Positions 9,026-18,278 of a stretch of 41,164 nucleotides of DNA are shown one piece after another (within the stretch, counting starts at the first letter, position 1; each line of letters begins with the position of its first letter). The stretch spans positions 1-41,164 of the forward strand of contig CAMCME010000008.1 in assembly GCA_945875925.1 (NCBI GenBank), written 5' to 3'. The position numbers and the translations under genes were made by a program. Origin of the DNA: Rickettsia typhi (GTDB lineage: Bacteria; Pseudomonadota; Alphaproteobacteria; Rickettsiales; UBA1997). Below the pieces are notes generated by a model, which had not been told where the DNA came from, made no database searches, and saw only the letters and a program-made list of their open reading frames with translations.

Positions 9026-12000
9026 GTGAAAATTTTTAATCAAAGAATCATCAAAAAAAGCTTTCAGTCGCTGCTTATTATTGCCATTTTTTTTAGCTTT
9101 ATTTCTGCACCAAATAACTCCTATGCTGCTGATTATCAATATGGTCCAGACCATTTTCGATCTTGTGATTCCAGTGGAAATCACGGTGGTATAGAATTTG
9201 ATCCAGCCAAAAGTAAAGATATTCTTTTTGTTTTAGATAATCCGGTGTGCCTCGCAGTTGTACTTGGTCCTTACGCTCTAGTTAAAGGCTTAATTGCAAC
9301 AATGAATAATTTTTGCGATAGTGGAGATAAATATCCAAGACCCCTTCCTTCGCCATTTCAAGATGCGATAGATTTTGCTAGAGCCGCATCAAAATCTGGC
9401 AGTTCTCCCGCCTGCGCAAATGCATACGGCGCAGCACTAAGCTCTTATGCAGGATTTGTAATTGCGCTTGCAACAGCTTATGGAGCGGCCACAATCGCTT
9501 ATGACCATTCATCTATATGTGGATCTAACTGGTTAAAACCTAGCACAACAAGTTATAACATTAGTGTGGCAAATTATAAAAATACGGTTGAGCAAGCTGT
9601 GAAAGGTTATATCACGGCTAAAAATGACACTCAACTTAGTTTGAGTAATAAAACTTATCGTGAATGGTATTATGGTGGAGTTGAAGTTGATGATAATCCG
9701 AATACAGGTAGCACTTGTAGAGATGTTACACAGCCTAAAGTTAACGGATCATATCCACCACAAAAATATTATTTGAGGGGCACACAAGCAGGTAATTTCA
9801 ATTGTCAAAAATATAATCCTCTGACTTTTGATTTTAGTGCAATGTCTGATCCACCATCGCAAAGTGATGTTTTAAAGGCATTCAATTGCTGTAAAGATAG
9901 AAGCTCAGATTATATTTGTATCAAAACCTCAGACGGCACGGATGAATCTTCAACATTTTGTCAATCCGGTGCTAACTGTATTTTACATGGCATTACTTAT
10001 TCAGTAGCGCCAATTGATGATGGCAGAATGTTATGTGCTGAATCTTATAGCGTATGTCCTTATAACTTCTCTATTGGTGGCGGCTCACAACAATGCGATT
10101 ATTTCCAAGATGGAATTGTGGATAGTAAGGGCAATTTGACCATGATCACAGAAGATAATATTTCCAAAGGTCAATGCGCCAATAAAAGTGAAATTAGAAA
10201 TGAAGATTGCACCTATAATGCCAAAGCTGGCCAATGCCGAAATTATTGCCAATATTTAACTAATTGCACCGTCACCAGCGGACAGCCTTATGTTTATGCC
10301 AGCGATTTAAATTCCCCTTATTTCTCGAGAGCTTGTTTAGATTTCACGGGAGATTCTCGTAATGATGTTTCTTACAATACCGGATTACTTGGCACCCAAA
10401 GACATTTCAGCGCACCAATTGCTCAATGCTTTAAAGAAACTATGGAAAATGTTTTCTATGATCGCGTTGGTCATAGTGTCTGTTTAGATGCTTATGAAAA
10501 ACCAGATGAAGATGGAGTTTGTGCCAGCGGAAAATATGTAAATGATACTTTCATTTATCAGATGGGCCAACACACCATGTCTAAATCTTTCTTCGCCACT
10601 CTTCAAAGCAATCTTCAGACAGCAGTAAAAATGGTACTTACTCTGTCGATTATGTTCTATGGTATGAATGTTTTGCTTGGTGGCGGCGCTATCAAGAAAA
10701 CTGAAATCTTGATGTATATTGTGAAGATTGGTTTGGTGCTTTATTTCTCAACTGGAGATGCTTGGCAAACTGTCTTCTTCGATGGTGTTTATAATGCTTC
10801 CTCGGTCTTCTCAGAATTAGTTTTCAAAATTGAAGTCAGCGCCCAAGAATCAGGGCGAGACGGCTGTCAATTTGGCGATATGACTTTTGCCGATGGAACT
10901 ACTACGGTTGTATCTTCTGCCACTAGAGCCTATCCAGATGGCAAAGATTATCTGGCAATGTGGGATACTCTGGATTGTAAAATTGCCCGCTATTTAGGAT
11001 TTGGTCCACAAGCCTCCACCGCCAATATTATCAGTCTGCTTTTTGCTGGCATGTTTACGGGAGTTTATGGACTTTATTTTGCGCTTGCCGTCATGTATTT
11101 CGGGCTATATCTGATCATGATAACTATAAGAGCGCTGCATATCTTCTTGTCTTCCGTAATGTCGATATTGATATTGGTTTATATCTCTCCTTTGATCATA
11201 CCAATGGTGATGTTTAAAAGAACCAGCAACATTTTCTCCAGCTGGCTTTCTAACTTGATTGGCTTTTGTTTACAGCCGATGATTCTCTTTGCCTATATCG
11301 CAATTTTTATCACGGTATTAGATAAGACAACCATTGGCAGTGCCACTTTCCACGGCACTGGTCCTTCAAAAACCATATCTTGTGAAAAAGTTTGTAAAGA
11401 TTTGAACGGCAATATCATAACCAGCAATCCAAACTGCGATGCACTTGGTCAAACTCTAGTTGATCCTTATAATGACAGTGTCGCCTGCTTAATTAATGTG
11501 AACAGCTTTGGAAAATTCCCTGGATTTGAACTTATTGGAGTGAGTATTCCAATCATTACTAATCTATTTAGTGGAGATGTTAAAGCCAAAATTCTTACCA
11601 TGATGAAAGGGGCTTTTGTGATGTTCGTGCTCTGTCAATTCATGGATCAAATTGCCGAAATTGGTACTGACTTGGTAGGTGGTAAAGGCTTAAAATCTGA
11701 ATCTTTCAACATTGCTGACATGAGAAAGAAAATCATGAAAGCTGCTCAAGGAGCGCAAGAAAGGTTCGCTGGCGGTTTAAGTCAACTAAGCAAAGCCACT
11801 CGAAGCAATTCCCAGAAAATGGCGGATTATGCCAATAAGGGCAATAAGCCGAAAGCTAAAGATCCATCTGCTGGAGCAAAAGATGATAAATCTGGTGGTG
11901 GCGATGATGGCGCAGCTCGAGGCGGCGGTAGTGCAAGTAGTGTAGAAATAGGCAGCGGCGGAGAAGGAGGAGGCGAAGAAAAAGGCGGCGGTGGCGAAGG

Positions 12001-12049
12001 AGGAGAATCTGGTGACAAAGGTGACGAAGGAGAAGGCGAAGAAAAATAG
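9026..12049 (+). CDS. virB6: Giant VirB6/TrbL-family type IV secretion protein with exported extension
   Basis: This is a 1007-residue protein against roughly 300 for the Agrobacterium VirB6 channel. A GTG start is forced by an in-frame TAA three codons upstream. Residues 1-35 are a signal peptide ending near 'NSYAAD'. Residues 36-525 form a long, cysteine-rich exported region. The VirB6 polytopic core follows at about 525-900, with helices such as 'VKMVLTLSIMFYGMNVLLGG' and 'ALHIFLSSVMSILILVYISP', and an extra cysteine-bearing loop near 790-840. The last 75 residues are low-complexity Gly/Glu/Asp/Lys. Extended VirB6 proteins next to virB4 are a Rickettsiales trait, where several tandem copies are common; only one is present here. 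The core should form part of the inner-membrane platform; the extension may project to the surface (inference). Confidence 0.88.
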   Translation: MKIFNQRIIKKSFQSLLIIAIFFSFISAPNNSYAADYQYGPDHFRSCDSSGNHGGIEFDPAKSKDILFVLDNPVCLAVVLGPYALVKGLIATMNNFCDSGDKYPRPLPSPFQDAIDFARAASKSGSSPACANAYGAALSSYAGFVIALATAYGAATIAYDHSSICGSNWLKPSTTSYNISVANYKNTVEQAVKGYITAKNDTQLSLSNKTYREWYYGGVEVDDNPNTGSTCRDVTQPKVNGSYPPQKYYLRGTQAGNFNCQKYNPLTFDFSAMSDPPSQSDVLKAFNCCKDRSSDYICIKTSDGTDESSTFCQSGANCILHGITYSVAPIDDGRMLCAESYSVCPYNFSIGGGSQQCDYFQDGIVDSKGNLTMITEDNISKGQCANKSEIRNEDCTYNAKAGQCRNYCQYLTNCTVTSGQPYVYASDLNSPYFSRACLDFTGDSRNDVSYNTGLLGTQRHFSAPIAQCFKETMENVFYDRVGHSVCLDAYEKPDEDGVCASGKYVNDTFIYQMGQHTMSKSFFATLQSNLQTAVKMVLTLSIMFYGMNVLLGGGAIKKTEILMYIVKIGLVLYFSTGDAWQTVFFDGVYNASSVFSELVFKIEVSAQESGRDGCQFGDMTFADGTTTVVSSATRAYPDGKDYLAMWDTLDCKIARYLGFGPQASTANIISLLFAGMFTGVYGLYFALAVMYFGLYLIMITIRALHIFLSSVMSILILVYISPLIIPMVMFKRTSNIFSSWLSNLIGFCLQPMILFAYIAIFITVLDKTTIGSATFHGTGPSKTISCEKVCKDLNGNIITSNPNCDALGQTLVDPYNDSVACLINVNSFGKFPGFELIGVSIPIITNLFSGDVKAKILTMMKGAFVMFVLCQFMDQIAEIGTDLVGGKGLKSESFNIADMRKKIMKAAQGAQERFAGGLSQLSKATRSNSQKMADYANKGNKPKAKDPSAGAKDDKSGGGDDGAARGGGSASSVEIGSGGEGGGEEKGGGGEGGESGDKGDEGEGEEK

Positions 12050-12079
12050 CAGTAAATAATTTTTGACAGCATTTGACAA

Positions 12080-12093
12080 TTAGCCTAGGCTAA
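12080..12093. other. 14-bp perfect palindrome in the virB6-tRNA gap
   Basis: TTAGCCTAGGCTAA lies in the 182-bp gap between the virB6-like stop and the tRNA gene. Two TTGACA hexamers (12063-12068 and 12073-12078) sit directly before it and could be -35 boxes for the tRNA transcript or for an operator-controlled promoter; I could not place a matching -10 box. The rest of the gap shows nothing else I can name. Confidence 0.35.
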
Positions 12094-12231
12094 GTTTGAA
12101 TCTGCGGGCTCAAATTATTTGATCTGTTTTCCTTCTCAAAACTCACCTCTAGAAATTCTCGAAATATATAAGAGATTTAGCGCGTGACTGTAAATTCAGC
12201 ATTTTACGCCGATAAAGATTTTGAAATATAA

Positions 12232-12306
12232 GCTGTTATAGCTCAGCGGTAGAGCACTTCATTGGTAATGAAGAGGTCGCGGGTTCGATTCCCGCTAACA
12301 GCACCA
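12232..12306 (+). tRNA. tRNA-Thr (anticodon GGU)
   Basis: The acceptor arm GCTGTTA (12232-12238) pairs with TAACAGC (12296-12302). The D arm is GCTC/GAGC. The anticodon stem CTTCA/TGAAG encloses the loop TTGGTAA with anticodon GGT, and the T arm GCGGG/CCCGC encloses TTCGATT. The discriminator base is A and the 3' CCA (12304-12306) is encoded in the genome. GGU reads threonine codons ACC and ACU. Confidence 0.97.
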
Positions 12307-12336
12307 TTTTTTTATTAGCCTCAAAAAACTATCTCC

Positions 12337-13830
12337 ATGCATTTACAATTTATTACCAAGAGCTTACGCAGCTTTGCAAAAATTGTCTTTGTGTTAGCAG
12401 CTCTTCTAATTTCGACTAATTCTTACGCTCAAGATTCTAAACCTCTTTCTCTTTCTGAATATTTAGAACAAGTAAAAGGCAATAACCTGAATTACAGAGC
12501 TTCTAACCAACAAAGTGAATCTTCAGAACTTCTAAAAAAGAAAGCCGATTTGGTCACCGCCATCAATCTTTTCGGGCTTGCCCAAACCAGCTTTTATCAA
12601 CAAAATTCCGCAGCACAAATATTGCGTTACACCCAATATTACAACCAAACTTATCAATTAGGATTTACTCAAACTTCCAGCTTCGGTCTTAGCACCAAGC
12701 TTTATTATGTGATGAATAAATATACTTATAAAAATTTTAACACTTCCAATTTCCCCAATCCCTCTTTAGCCGCTTCCAACTATCAAACCAATCCCGTAAT
12801 TCAACTTTCTTTGCCGCTTTGGCAAAATAGAATGGGCGCCTCAACTAAAGCCGCGCAAGATTCACTCTTATATCAAAATGAAGCTAATAAATTAAGCGCT
12901 CAAGCCACTTCTCTAAGTGCTTTAATTGAGGCCGAAAAAGCTTATTGGACTTTGGCTGCCAATAAAAGAATTGTAAAAATTCAAAAACTAACTTTGGAAC
13001 AAGCCCAATCAATTTTAAAATATGTAACTAATCGCAACCGCATGAATCTTGGCGAAAAAGCCGATGTACTGCAAGCCAAAGCCTTGGTTGAACAAAAAAC
13101 TCTTGAAGTAAGACAAGCCCAAAATGATGAAAGAATTGCCGCGCGAAATTTCAATAAACAGAGATTCGTAGATTCTGATCAAGTGAGTGACGAAATTGCA
13201 GAAATAGATTCTAAAAAACTAGAAAATTATGTTTCTACCAAAGTTAGAGCCGGACATAGACTAGATATAAAATCGGCAGAAGCCCAAATGAAAACCGCTG
13301 TGGCCAATGCCAAAATCGAAGAAGAAAATAATAAACCAGCTTTAAATTTAACTGGCTCTTACGCTTTTAAAGGAATTGAAAGTGGACTAAATACTGCCGC
13401 CACCAGATCTTTTGACGCGAAAGGTGAAGAAGGTGCAATTGGTGTAAATTTCACCATGCCCATCAATATTGGCTTATCTTCTGACATTCGCCAAGGTGCG
13501 GTGAAAAGCGCTTCTTCAGCTAAAATGGTCTATAATAAAAAGCTTTTTGATCAAGATAATGACTGGAACAATTTAATCCAAAATTTAGAAAATTATAAAG
13601 AAAATTTAGCTCTTTCAAAAAGAATTGAAGCCGCCCAAAAAGCTAAAGTTGAAAATGAACGAGGCCTTTTAAAACAAGGTCGCACCACCACTTATCAAGT
13701 TTTGCTTTTTGAACAAGAATATACCAAATCGATGCTCACAACTGTGCAAATTTCTTATCAGATTTTAAGCTTAATTGCTGACAAAAGATTATATCAAGGT
13801 GCCACCGCCTACGAGACAAACGCAAAATAA
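12337..13830 (+). CDS. TolC-family outer-membrane efflux protein
   Basis: This 497-residue exported protein has a signal peptide (residues 1-32, ending 'STNSYAQ') and the two long helical repeats of the outer membrane efflux protein family: 'LSLSEYLEQVKGNNLNYRAS' opens the first half. Alanine/glutamine-rich helices around 180-290 and 400-470 would form the periplasmic tunnel. TolC-type trimers are the outer-membrane exit duct for RND and ABC pumps. The RND gene starts 6 bp downstream, so the two are a transcription unit. The usual membrane-fusion adaptor gene is absent from the pair. Sequence is clearly diverged from E. coli TolC, so I do not use that symbol. Confidence 0.88.
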   Translation: MHLQFITKSLRSFAKIVFVLAALLISTNSYAQDSKPLSLSEYLEQVKGNNLNYRASNQQSESSELLKKKADLVTAINLFGLAQTSFYQQNSAAQILRYTQYYNQTYQLGFTQTSSFGLSTKLYYVMNKYTYKNFNTSNFPNPSLAASNYQTNPVIQLSLPLWQNRMGASTKAAQDSLLYQNEANKLSAQATSLSALIEAEKAYWTLAANKRIVKIQKLTLEQAQSILKYVTNRNRMNLGEKADVLQAKALVEQKTLEVRQAQNDERIAARNFNKQRFVDSDQVSDEIAEIDSKKLENYVSTKVRAGHRLDIKSAEAQMKTAVANAKIEEENNKPALNLTGSYAFKGIESGLNTAATRSFDAKGEEGAIGVNFTMPINIGLSSDIRQGAVKSASSAKMVYNKKLFDQDNDWNNLIQNLENYKENLALSKRIEAAQKAKVENERGLLKQGRTTTYQVLLFEQEYTKSMLTTVQISYQILSLIADKRLYQGATAYETNAK

Positions 13831-13836
13831 AATCAC

Positions 13837-16800
13837 ATGAATTTAGTTGATCTATCCATAAAAAGACCCGCTTTCATAAGCTGTATCATGATTGTCATCA
13901 TCACAGTTGGTATTATTTGTTTTAAGAAGATGGATGTAGATCTATTTCCAGATGTTGATATTCCAACAATTTTTATCTCTACTTCCTACGAAGGCGCAGG
14001 GCCTGCTGAAATTGAAAGTCTAGTTACCAAACCTCTCGAAGAAGAAATTAGCACAATTTCTGGTATCAAAAGACTCACTTCTAAAAGTTTAAAAGACACC
14101 AGCCAAATCATCGTCAATTTCTATCAAGGCACTGATATTAAAGATGCCCAACAGCAAATTCGCGATAAGATCAGCCAAACCAAACCTAAATTGCCTGATG
14201 ATGTTGAAGATTCGATAATTCGTCGTTTAGATCCTTCCGATCAGCCAATCATGACCATTTCTTTAAATGCCGATTTATCTCAAGGCGAACTTTACGACAT
14301 AGCCGATCAATTTGTGTCACCAAGAATTGAACAAGCCAGCAGCGTGGGTATGGTGGAAATTTTGGGTGGTCGCAAACGCGAAATCCAAGTTTTTTTAGAT
14401 CAGAAAAAATTACGAGATCGTCAAATTCCACTTTCTCAAGTTAAAAATCGTTTGGCCGCTTCTGGTAAAAATATTCCAATTGGCAAAGCTGACCAAGCTG
14501 GTAAAGAGTTGGTTTTTCGCAATAATAGTGAATTTAACCAAATTAACCAAATTGAGAATGCCATCGTGAATTTCTATTCCAATGAAGTTCCAACCAGAAT
14601 TTCGGACATTGGTAAAGTTGTGGATGGTTTGGAAGATGAAAAATCGCGCGCTTTTGTAAACGGCCAGAAGGCTTTATTCATCGATATTTACCGCCAATCA
14701 GATTCTAATATTATCGCGGTGGTTGATAGCGTGAATAAACAAATTACCAAGATGCAAAAAGAATTTGCGTCAATGAAAGGCAAGCCTGAAATCAAGGTGG
14801 TGAAGAATTCCAGCGTTTATATTAAAAATAATGTCAAAGATGTTTATGAGGCAATTGCCATTTCCATCATTCTCACAGTCACTGTTGTATTTCTGTTTTT
14901 GGCTAATAGCCGCGCCACTTTAATAACTGCAATTGCGCTGCCAATTTCACTGATCAGCTCTTTCATTTTAATGTATTTAGCCAATTTCTCGATCAATGTA
15001 ATTTCACTTTTGGCCCTAAGTTTGGCCGTGGGTTTATTGGTTGATGACGCCATTGTAGTTACCGAAAATATCTATCGCAAAATTGAAAGCGGACTAACAC
15101 CAAAACAAGCCGCCTCTGTTGGCACTAAAGAAATTCTAATGGCCGTGATCGCCATAACTTTAGTAGTAATTTCGGTTTTCACTCCCGTTGGATTCATGCA
15201 AGGAACTGTTGGACAATTTTTAAAACAATTTGGTCTGACCATGTCTTTTTCAATGCTGGTAAGCTTGTTCGTTGCCATCACCATCATTCCTGTTTTATGC
15301 GCTTATTTGTCGGGAACTGGAAAAGACAAGCGCAAAAAAGATTCTTTTATTTCCAGATTATTAGAAAAATTTGACCAATTTCAAACTTGGCTAGAAGTGC
15401 AATATGAAAGGATTTTGCGCTATTCAATTGATAGGCCAAAAATAATTTTGCTTATCACTTTAGCTGTTTTTGCCATCAGTATTTTATCAGCAAAATTCGT
15501 ACCAAAAACTTTCACCGCTGAAAATGATAATGGTGAAGTTATTATCACTCTAGAGTTAGCGGCCGATGCTAATTTGGACAATACCAATAGCGTGGCGAAA
15601 GAAATTGATGAAATTGTGAGAAAAAATAAGGAAGTTGAATTAACCGCTTTAACTGTGGGCGCTGCTGGCTCAAGCCAATCTAACAAAGCTAATCTTTACA
15701 TCAGATTAAAAAGTGGTGACGAAAGAAATATCACCACTTCTGCTTTCAAACAAAAAACTCGCAAAGATTTAGCAAATTTTGCTTATGCCAATCCAATTGT
15801 AAAAGATTACGACCCTTCTAGTGGCGCGTCTCGCGGTCAGCCTTTTAATTTATTGTTAATATCTGCCAATCAAAAATTGCTTGAAGAATATAGCGCTAAA
15901 TTAGCCACAAAACTTGCTGAAACTGGCAATTTAAAAGACATCGATTCTAGCAATAAAAGCACCCGCACCGAATTTCGGGTTAATATTAAAGAAGATAAAG
16001 CCAAATTATATGGCGCTAATCCCCAAACTGTCGGCGAAGAATTGCGCGGTTATGTTGAAGGATATGTTCCAAGTAAATTACGCCAAAATGATTTGGAATA
16101 TGACATTCGAGTGCGCTTGCAAGCTGATCAGCAAGATTTGAAACAGAATTTTAATAATGTTTATGTGCCAAATATTAATCAAAAATTAATTCGACTTTCT
16201 GACATTGCTTATCCTTCCGAATCTCAGGAAGCCGCCACTATCAATCGTCAAGATCGTGGGCGTTATATTCAACTTTCAGCAAGTCTAGCGCCAAAAGCTG
16301 GCCTTGGTGATGTGATGGCCAACATCGAAACCACGTTTGTCAGTGAAGGAGATTTGAAATTACCACCAGAAATTCGTTATGTTTTTGTGGGCGATTCAGA
16401 AAATATGCAGGATTTACAGAATTCTATGGGTTCGGCTTTATTCTTAGCGGTGCTTTTCATCTATTTAATTTTGACCAGTCTTTACGAATCTTTCGTAACA
16501 CCTTTAACAATTTTGCTGGCCTTGCCTTTGGCTTTGTGTGGAGCTTTCTTAGCACTTTTTGCAACAGGAGAATCTTTAAATATTTTTACAGTCTTAGGAA
16601 TCTTTATGCTGCTTGGCGTGTCAGGCAAAAACTCCATTCTCTTAGTCGATTTCGCCAATCATTTAATTGAACAAGGCAAATCTCGCAAAGAAGCTTTAAT
16701 TATGGCGGGAAGAACTCGCTTGCGCCCAATTTTAATGACATCTTTCGCGCTCATCGCTGGCACCGTACCAATCGCAATCGGCCTCAGCGAATCCTCAAAA

Positions 16801-16953
16801 CCTCGAATCGCCATGGGAATCGCCATCATCGGCGGACTAATTTCTTCCACTATTTTAACTTTAGTGGTAGTGCCTGCTATATTTAGCTACATAGATCGCT
16901 TTAGAGTTTGGATAAAAAGCAAAGCCGCTAATTTTGTAGGAAATAAGGAGTAA
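13837..16953 (+). CDS. RND-family multidrug efflux transporter (AcrB/HAE-1 type)
   Basis: This is a full-length inner-membrane RND pump (1038 residues) with the family opening 'MNLVDLSIKRPAFISCIMI' and the 'DVDLFPDVDIPTI' motif. The proton-relay acidic pair is present as Asp403-Asp404 in 'GLLVDDAIVVTENIYRK', and the matching lysine as Lys931 in 'GVSGKNSILLVDFAN'. Two large periplasmic loops (about 35-335 and 565-865) form the porter domain. Such pumps take drugs, dyes or lipids from the periplasm and pass them to a TolC duct by way of an adaptor. It is co-transcribed with the TolC-type gene. No adaptor gene lies in the window, so it must be supplied from elsewhere. Substrate cannot be deduced. 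Confidence 0.95.
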   Translation: MNLVDLSIKRPAFISCIMIVIITVGIICFKKMDVDLFPDVDIPTIFISTSYEGAGPAEIESLVTKPLEEEISTISGIKRLTSKSLKDTSQIIVNFYQGTDIKDAQQQIRDKISQTKPKLPDDVEDSIIRRLDPSDQPIMTISLNADLSQGELYDIADQFVSPRIEQASSVGMVEILGGRKREIQVFLDQKKLRDRQIPLSQVKNRLAASGKNIPIGKADQAGKELVFRNNSEFNQINQIENAIVNFYSNEVPTRISDIGKVVDGLEDEKSRAFVNGQKALFIDIYRQSDSNIIAVVDSVNKQITKMQKEFASMKGKPEIKVVKNSSVYIKNNVKDVYEAIAISIILTVTVVFLFLANSRATLITAIALPISLISSFILMYLANFSINVISLLALSLAVGLLVDDAIVVTENIYRKIESGLTPKQAASVGTKEILMAVIAITLVVISVFTPVGFMQGTVGQFLKQFGLTMSFSMLVSLFVAITIIPVLCAYLSGTGKDKRKKDSFISRLLEKFDQFQTWLEVQYERILRYSIDRPKIILLITLAVFAISILSAKFVPKTFTAENDNGEVIITLELAADANLDNTNSVAKEIDEIVRKNKEVELTALTVGAAGSSQSNKANLYIRLKSGDERNITTSAFKQKTRKDLANFAYANPIVKDYDPSSGASRGQPFNLLLISANQKLLEEYSAKLATKLAETGNLKDIDSSNKSTRTEFRVNIKEDKAKLYGANPQTVGEELRGYVEGYVPSKLRQNDLEYDIRVRLQADQQDLKQNFNNVYVPNINQKLIRLSDIAYPSESQEAATINRQDRGRYIQLSASLAPKAGLGDVMANIETTFVSEGDLKLPPEIRYVFVGDSENMQDLQNSMGSALFLAVLFIYLILTSLYESFVTPLTILLALPLALCGAFLALFATGESLNIFTVLGIFMLLGVSGKNSILLVDFANHLIEQGKSRKEALIMAGRTRLRPILMTSFALIAGTVPIAIGLSESSKPRIAMGIAIIGGLISSTILTLVVVPAIFSYIDRFRVWIKSKAANFVGNKE

Positions 16954-17023
16954 TTGGTATCTACCCTACTTTTACTCACAAAATATTTTTTGTTTGAGTG
17001 AGTTGTAATTGGTAAAACAATTA

Positions 17024-17058
17024 TTAAGGAGGGAATCTTTAATTTCTCCCCTCCTTAA
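17024..17058. terminator. Hairpin between the RND gene and the small lipoprotein
   Basis: TTAAGGAGGG (17024-17033) pairs with CCCTCCTTAA (17049-17058) across 15 nt, with some extra pairing possible inside the loop. It lies between convergent genes and could serve both as a terminator. There is no clean T-run on the plus-strand side, so its strength is uncertain. Confidence 0.5.
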
Positions 17059-17105
17059 AAAGGAGTGGCTTTGATTGAGTTACTTAAAAATTATGCTGAT
17101 CTAAC

Positions 17106-17396
17106 CTAATTCGTCTCAACTGACATAATCGGCTTACCGCTTCTTACCAAAATATAACCCTCGTGAAATAGCGTAGAATAAGAATAAACCGTATCGCTGT
17201 AGCTGTAATAATAGCAGCCAAATAGTCCGGTTATTTTTGTTGAAGGTCCCGATATTTTTCTAGCACCAGCATGATCATAATACCACTTTGCCTCTTCGTT
17301 TTGGCGGCTTGAAGGAATTCCGCAGCCCATATTGCTGATCATATCTTCACATGATACAGCAATCAAAAAAATTCCCAGCAAAAATATTTTTTTCAT
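17106..17396 (-). CDS. Small hypothetical lipoprotein
   Basis: I do not recognise this 96-residue protein. It starts with a lipoprotein signal peptide: MKK, a hydrophobic stretch 'IFLLGIFLIAVSC', and a candidate lipidated Cys16. The mature part has two further cysteines (residues 25 and 61) and a Tyr-rich segment 'GCYYYSYSDTVYSYS'. It would be anchored in the envelope facing the periplasm. The gene lies downstream of ubiE on the same strand. It is separated from ubiE by one copy of the ~90-bp palindromic repeat (17417-17506) that also brackets bufA, so the repeat sits just upstream of its start codon. The function is unknown. Confidence 0.7.
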   Translation of the reverse strand: MKKIFLLGIFLIAVSCEDMISNMGCGIPSSRQNEEAKWYYDHAGARKISGPSTKITGLFGCYYYSYSDTVYSYSTLFHEGYILVRSGKPIMSVETN

Positions 17397-17416
17397 TTTT
17401 TAAGTAAATTATATTT

Positions 17417-17506
17417 CCCGTATGTCCATTGACATAGGGGACGGGGATCCCCGCAAAGCCTGTCGCGACTCGCGTCGCGCTTCCATATCCCAAAGGGATA
17501 AAGGAC
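17417..17506 (+). repeat. ~90-bp palindromic repeat family 1, copy C
   Basis: This unit has the same layout as copies A (36354-36444, inverted) and B (36814-36903, same orientation). It begins CCCGTATGTCC and ends AAGGGATAAAGGAC, with an internal GGGGATCCCC palindrome. It is more diverged than A and B are from each other, mainly near 17459-17475 and 17480-17493. It fills the gap between the ubiE stop codon and the small lipoprotein start, and is translated in part by a spurious minus-strand frame. Confidence 0.9.
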
Positions 17507-18262
17507 TTATATTTTATGACCAACATGAATCGCAGCCGCGCCAAAGCTGAGATTTTGATAAGAAGTATTTTTAAAACCTGCCGCATCAATCATCTTTTTA
17601 AACTCATCTTGATTTGGAAATTTGCGAATCGACTCTACTAAATATTGATAAGAATGGCGATCCTTCAAAACAATTTCGCCAACTTTTGGAATTATTTTAA
17701 ATGAATAAGTGTCGTAAATTTTTTGCAAAAAATAATCATTCACTTTCGAAAATTCTAAACAAATAAATTTACCATTTGGTTTTAAAACGCGATAGGCTTC
17801 AGCCAAACCAGCATTGATATTAGTGAAATTTCTAATGCCAAAAGAAATTGTAAAAATATCAAAAGATTCATCAGCAAATGGCAATTTTTCGCCATCCGCA
17901 CAAGTAAATTTCAACTCAGAAAAAAGATTTAAATCAATGGCGCGATCTTTGCCCACATCCAGCATTTCTTGATTAATATCCACTACATCAATTTCGCATT
18001 TGATATTTTTTTCACGAGATTTCTTAACAATACGAAATGCGATATCTCCGGTTCCGCCAGCCAAATCAATACATTTAAGGGGTTTAGAAAAATTAATTTC
18101 TTCCACCATTTTATTTTTCCAAAGCCTGTGAACACCAGCACTCATCAAGTCATTCATCAAATCATATTTTTTGGCCACGCCCGAAAAAATTTCTTTGACT
18201 AGATTAGATTTTTCATCACGATCAACTTTTTTAAACCCGAAATCTACTTTTTTGCTACTCAT
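17507..18262 (-). CDS. ubiE: Ubiquinone/menaquinone biosynthesis C-methyltransferase UbiE
   Basis: UbiE is the SAM-dependent C-methyltransferase of the ubiquinone pathway (2-polyprenyl-6-methoxy-benzoquinol methylation; it also methylates demethylmenaquinol where menaquinone is made). The 251-residue product has the family opening 'FSGVAKKYDLMNDLMSAGVH', the SAM motif I 'CIDLAGGTGDIAF' and 'SFGIRNFTN', then 'EAYRVLKPNGKFICLEFS', all close to the E. coli pattern. Length is normal. The ATG start is only 16 bp from the divergent queA start, so the promoters of the two genes must overlap each other's 5' ends. The stop codon abuts repeat copy C. Confidence 0.97.
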   Translation of the reverse strand: MSSKKVDFGFKKVDRDEKSNLVKEIFSGVAKKYDLMNDLMSAGVHRLWKNKMVEEINFSKPLKCIDLAGGTGDIAFRIVKKSREKNIKCEIDVVDINQEMLDVGKDRAIDLNLFSELKFTCADGEKLPFADESFDIFTISFGIRNFTNINAGLAEAYRVLKPNGKFICLEFSKVNDYFLQKIYDTYSFKIIPKVGEIVLKDRHSYQYLVESIRKFPNQDEFKKMIDAAGFKNTSYQNLSFGAAAIHVGHKI

Positions 18263-18278
18263 ATTTAATTTTCCTAAA

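Noticed and set aside
11786..12079. Open frames on the minus strand opposite the Gly/Glu-rich tail of the VirB6-like gene
   Set aside because: They are the antisense of GGC/GAA repeats, giving Ser/Pro/Phe runs with no family likeness.
17347..17589. 80-residue minus-strand frame over repeat copy C, and the similar frame at 36352-36567 over copy A
   Set aside because: Both read the family 1 repeat as protein (sharing a PYVNG-type segment) and overlap ubiE or bufA in another frame. The shared peptide comes from repeat identity, not from protein selection.
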